Of a stretch of DNA of 64,000 bases, positions 61,439 to 64,000 are shown in pieces. Origin of the DNA: Nocardia brasiliensis ATCC 700358 (GTDB lineage: Bacteria; Actinomycetota; Actinomycetes; Mycobacteriales; Mycobacteriaceae). Where the stretch lies: the NCBI RefSeq assembly GCF_000250675.2, contig NC_018681.1, forward strand, positions 2,108,001-2,172,000, given 5' to 3'. Below the pieces are notes generated by a model, which saw only the letters and a program-made list of their open reading frames with translations, had not been told where the DNA came from and did no database searches. A program made the translations under genes and the position numbers. The stretch's first letter is position 1; each line of letters begins with the position of its first letter.

Positions 61439-63250
61439 TCATTTGAGATCCGCCTCGTCGGCACGAACGGCCCACTGGGCGAACCGTTCGCCGTCCTCGC
61501 GGTGCTTGATGAAGTTGCGCACCACCCGCTCGATGTAGTCACCGAGATCGCTGCTGGTCACCTTGTGCTGCCGCAGCTTGCGCCCGAAGGCGCTGTCGAA
61601 GCCGAGGCTGCCGCCCAGGTGTACCTGGAAGCCCTCGACCTGGTTCCCGTCGCCGTCGTCGACCAGCTGACCCTTGAATCCGATGTCGGCGATCTGGGAG
61701 CGCGCGCAGGAGTTCGGGCAGCCGTTGATGTTGATGGTCACTGGAACGTCCAGCAGCGCATTGAGATCCGCGAGCCGGTCCTCGAGTTCGGGCACCAGCG
61801 CCTGGGACCGCTTGCGTGTCTCGGCGAAGGAGAGCTTGCAGAACTCGATGCCCGAGCAGGCCATCAGGTTTCGCCGCCACAGCGACGGACGCGCTTGCAG
61901 CCCGAGGGGCGCCAGCTCGTCGATCAGCGCGTCGACCTTGTCGTCGGCGACGTCGAGCACGATCAGCTTCTGGTACGGCGTGAACCGGATGCGGTCGGCC
62001 CCGATCCGCTCCACCGCGTCGGCGACCTTGGTCAGGATGGTGCCCGAGACGCGGCCCGCGATGGGGGAGAAGCCCACCGCGTTGAGCCCGTTCTTCAGCT
62101 TCTGCACCCCGACGTGGTCGATCGGCTTGGTCGGCTGCTCCGGCGCGGGGCCGTCGATCAGCTTGCGCTTCAGATATTCGTCCTCGAGCACCTGGCGGAA
62201 CTTCTCGATGCCCCAGTCCTTGACCAGGAACTTCAGCCGCGCCTTGGTGCGCAGCCGCCGGTAGCCGTAGTCGCGGTACAGCGACACCACGGCCTCCCAC
62301 ACGTCGGGCACCTCGTCCAGCGGCACCCACGCGCCGACCCGCTGCGCCAGCATCGGATTGGTGGACAGACCACCACCGACCCAAAGATCGAGGCCGGGGC
62401 CGTGCTCGGGGTGTTCCACGCCGACGAACGCGACGTCGTTGATCTCGTGCACCACGTCCTGCTGGCCAGAGATCGCGGTTTTGAACTTGCGCGGCAGGTT
62501 GGAGTACTCCTTCTTGCCGATGTAGCGGCGCACGATCTCGTCGATGGCCGGCGTCGGGTCGATGATCTCCTGCAGCGACTCACCCGCCAGCGGGGAGCCG
62601 AGCACGACGCGCGGGCAGTCGCCGCACGCCTCGGTGGTCTTCAGGCCGACCGCTTCGATCCGTTTCCAGATCTCCGGGACGTTCTCCACCTCGATCCAGT
62701 GGTACTGGACGTTCTCGCGGTCGGACAGATCCGCGGTATCGCGGCCGAACTCGGTGGAGATCTGGCCGAGCGTGCGCAGCTGCTCGACATTCAACGCGCC
62801 CGCGTCGCAGCGGATGCGCATCATGAAGTACTTGGCCTCGAGCAGGTCGATGTTCTCGTCGCCGGTCCAGGTGCCGTCGTAGCCCTGCTCGCGCTGGGTG
62901 TAGAGACCCCACCAGCGGAAGCGTCCGCGCAGGTCGCCCTTGTCGATGCTGTCGAAGCCGGCCTTCGAGTAGATGTTCTCGATCCGGGCGCGCACGTTGA
63001 GCGGGTTGTCGTCCTTCTTGGACTGCTCGTTCGGATTCAGCGGCTCGCGGTAGCCGAGCGCCCACTGGCCTTCCGCCCTGCGCCGCACCGGCTTACCCGT
63101 GCGGGCGCGCGGCGCCGCCGAGGTTTCCGGGCGCGGTCGGTCGGGGCGGACGCGGCGTTCGGCGGCGGGGCGTTCGGGTCGCGCTTGCGGGCCGGGCCGG
63201 GACTCGGGGCCGGACTGATCGATCGGACCGGCGTCGGTGCTCGACGTCAT
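61439..63250 (-). CDS. sirA: Ferredoxin-dependent sulfite reductase SirA
   Basis: 603 residues. Core motifs: RWWGLYTQREQGYDGTWTG, TTEACGDCPRVVLGSPLAGE, NLMACSGIEFCKLSFAETR and NGCPNSCARSQIAD, the last two giving the four Cys that hold the 4Fe-4S cluster bridged to siroheme. The Tyr in YTQREQGYDG and Cys in EACGDC correspond to the Tyr-Cys crosslink of the M. tuberculosis enzyme. It reduces sulfite to sulfide with six electrons from ferredoxin. The first ~60 residues are Arg/Pro-rich, absent in Rv2391, and probably disordered. ATG at 63250 has AGGAG seven bases upstream. First gene of the operon, preceded by a Cys leader. Confidence 0.94.
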   Translation of the reverse strand: MTSSTDAGPIDQSGPESRPGPQARPERPAAERRVRPDRPRPETSAAPRARTGKPVRRRAEGQWALGYREPLNPNEQSKKDDNPLNVRARIENIYSKAGFDSIDKGDLRGRFRWWGLYTQREQGYDGTWTGDENIDLLEAKYFMMRIRCDAGALNVEQLRTLGQISTEFGRDTADLSDRENVQYHWIEVENVPEIWKRIEAVGLKTTEACGDCPRVVLGSPLAGESLQEIIDPTPAIDEIVRRYIGKKEYSNLPRKFKTAISGQQDVVHEINDVAFVGVEHPEHGPGLDLWVGGGLSTNPMLAQRVGAWVPLDEVPDVWEAVVSLYRDYGYRRLRTKARLKFLVKDWGIEKFRQVLEDEYLKRKLIDGPAPEQPTKPIDHVGVQKLKNGLNAVGFSPIAGRVSGTILTKVADAVERIGADRIRFTPYQKLIVLDVADDKVDALIDELAPLGLQARPSLWRRNLMACSGIEFCKLSFAETRKRSQALVPELEDRLADLNALLDVPVTININGCPNSCARSQIADIGFKGQLVDDGDGNQVEGFQVHLGGSLGFDSAFGRKLRQHKVTSSDLGDYIERVVRNFIKHREDGERFAQWAVRADEADLK

Positions 63251-63281
63251 GGGGTCGCTCCTGCGGGTTGGTGATTGCCGT

Positions 63282-63314
63282 GCAGAGGGCGCGAGGGGCT
63301 GATCTCGCGCCTGC
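63282..63314 (-). promoter_or_regulatory. Hairpin in the sirA leader
   Basis: GGCGCGAG (63288-63295) and CTCGCGCC (63304-63311) form a perfect 8-bp stem, extended by a further GCA/TGC clamp after a bulge. It lies between the leader peptide and the sirA start. No T-run follows, so it is unlike the subI attenuator and would act on translation or RNA stability if it acts at all. Confidence 0.4.
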
Positions 63315-63381
63315 GGTGTGCAGCGGAGGCGATACGAAACTTTGCGGGTCGCCGGTTGAGCCCGGGAATGGGCGCGCTGAA

Positions 63382-63474
63382 CTACCGAGAAGAGTTGGTC
63401 AGACAGCAGGCGCTACAGACGCGCTTGTAGTCGACGTGGCGACGTGCCACAAGTCGTACTCCCGATGCGCGCAT
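63382..63474 (-). promoter_or_regulatory. Leaderless Cys-rich leader peptide (Ms4527A-like) before sirA
   Basis: A 30-codon ORF starting ATG at 63474 and ending TAG at 63382-63384. On the minus strand CACAAT ends seven bases before the ATG, compatible with leaderless initiation. The peptide contains RRHVDYKRVCSACC: three Cys codons near the end (positions 20, 23 and 24), followed by LTNSSR. In-frame GTG at 63450 is an alternative start. In M. smegmatis, Ms4527A is a Cys-rich leaderless uORF upstream of sirA that tunes the operon to cysteine supply; position and sequence type agree. The sirA start is ~130 bases downstream. Confidence 0.78.
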
Positions 63475-63707
63475 ACGGGTTATTGTGCCATGTCAGCGAC
63501 GACGTTCCGACCCCTCGCCCGTATTTTCCGCACTTTGCCGGGAAATCCCCTGGACCGTTCCGCTGAGATGTGACGGCCGTCATAGATCAACTGGCGATCG
63601 CGGCTCGTGATGCGGAGATCTTGCTGAAGTGAGCTGTCTCACAACGAGTCACGCGGCCCGGTTCGAGCGTTGACCTCAAGTAATGTTGAGGTGTCACCGT
63701 TGTCGGC
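63475..63707. promoter_or_regulatory. Divergent promoter region with SoxR/MerR-type operator
   Basis: Separates the sirA operon from the last gene. CCTCAAGTAATGTTGAGG at 63674-63691 is a perfect 6-bp inverted repeat with a 6-bp spacer, close to the SoxR box of E. coli soxS. It lies between TTGACC (63670-63675, -35) and CACCGT (63695-63700, weak -10), a 19-bp spacing typical for MerR-type activation. ATG follows seven bases after the -10, so the gene is probably leaderless. No MerR/SoxR gene is in this window. Confidence 0.6.
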
Positions 63708-64000
63708 ATGAGCACCACTACCGCCGAACTCGACGCCATCCGCGCAGTCGTCGCCACCGTCCAGCACGCCCAGCAGAACGAACTCGTCGACGAGTTCGTC
63801 GGTCTCTTCCGCGAAGACGCCATCTGGACCACCGGTCACGGTCAGCGGCTGTTCGGCCGGGCCGCGATCGCCGAGTTCACCGCCGCCGCCCTGCCCGGCG
63901 CCATGCGCGACGGCACCGCCACCTACGAGGTCGAGCACGTCCTGTTCATCCGGCCCGACGTGGCCGCGGTGAAAGTTGTCCAGCGCTACCTGAACCACGC
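63708..64000 (+). CDS. SnoaL-like (SgcJ/EcaC-type) protein, 3'-truncated
   Basis: The frame is open to the last base; 97 complete codons are visible. It reads STTTAELDAIRAVVATVQHA, then LVDEFVGLFREDAIWTTGHGQRLFGRAAIAEF and VEHVLFIRPDVAAVKVVQRY (quoted in parts), a cone-shaped NTF2/SnoaL fold of the SgcJ/EcaC type. Members bind small hydrophobic ligands, some are enzymes. ATG at 63708 is seven bases from a -10-like element. Control by a SoxR/MerR-type activator is inferred from the operator upstream. Confidence 0.75.
   Translation, partial: MSTTTAELDAIRAVVATVQHAQQNELVDEFVGLFREDAIWTTGHGQRLFGRAAIAEFTAAALPGAMRDGTATYEVEHVLFIRPDVAAVKVVQRYLNH

Noticed and set aside
61280..63274. Plus-strand ORF of 664 codons opposite sirA
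   Set aside because: Antisense to sirA, whose Cys and siroheme motifs are certain.

Overview
The window is high-G+C actinobacterial DNA, most likely from Nocardia or a close mycolic-acid-producing relative. The evidence is gene content and order. Read left to right, nadD-rsfS-gpgP-octT-degV, comEA-comEC-holA-rpsT, the ATP-grasp/alpha-E/transglutaminase trio, a PemK-like gene, lepA, a GH15 trehalase, subI-cysT-cysW-cysA and che1-cysH-sirA follow the inverted order of the M. tuberculosis Rv2421c-Rv2391 segment as I recall it. Extra blocks are inserted into this backbone. No database was searched; family names come from motifs and remembered homologs.

Layout. 1-4.5 kb: a von Willebrand A protein (cut by the window edge), an HSP90-type ATPase and a TPR protein, apparently one operon. 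4.5-8.3 kb: NAD synthesis, ribosome silencing and methylglucose-lipopolysaccharide precursor genes. 9.2-15.2 kb: competence-type DNA uptake genes comEA and comEC plus holA; both com genes carry unusual internal repeats, and the comEC 5' end is tandemly duplicated. 15.2-20.2 kb: a secreted protein, an LCP cell-wall ligase, an aldo/keto reductase with a divergent HTH regulator, and rpsT with a clear terminator. 20.5-25.5 kb: the tripartite ATP-grasp cluster, an aquaporin and a PemK-like protein. 25.7-27.3 kb: an accessory ATPase/DUF4276 pair whose second gene has an internal deletion. 27.5-31.8 kb: lepA, a PrrAB-like two-component system and a small secreted protein. 32-36.2 kb: a low-complexity IniB-like protein and a dynamin-like GTPase with an altered P-loop. 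36.2-39.8 kb: trehalase, two small membrane proteins and an M48 protease.

Sulfur metabolism frames the right part. Sulfate import (subI-cysT-cysW-cysA, 40.2-44.0 kb, plus strand) and assimilatory reduction (sirA-cysH-cysD-cysN-che1, 63.3-57.6 kb, minus strand) together take external sulfate to sulfide and supply siroheme metallation. Each operon is preceded by a short, apparently leaderless ORF with cysteine codons near its end, matching the cysteine-responsive leader peptides known from mycobacteria. The subI leader is followed at once by a hairpin and a T-run, which suggests transcription attenuation.

Between these operons lies accessory DNA (44-57.6 kb): two related Hsp70/actin-fold membrane proteins, a diiron oxygenase with a ferredoxin-ferredoxin reductase fusion, an SDR oxidoreductase, a HAD phosphatase, a SigK/RskA pair, a VOC protein divergent from a WYL regulator, and a TetR regulator. 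At the right edge a SnoaL-like gene begins behind a SoxR/MerR-type operator.

No tRNA, rRNA, CRISPR array, transposase or prophage gene was recognised.
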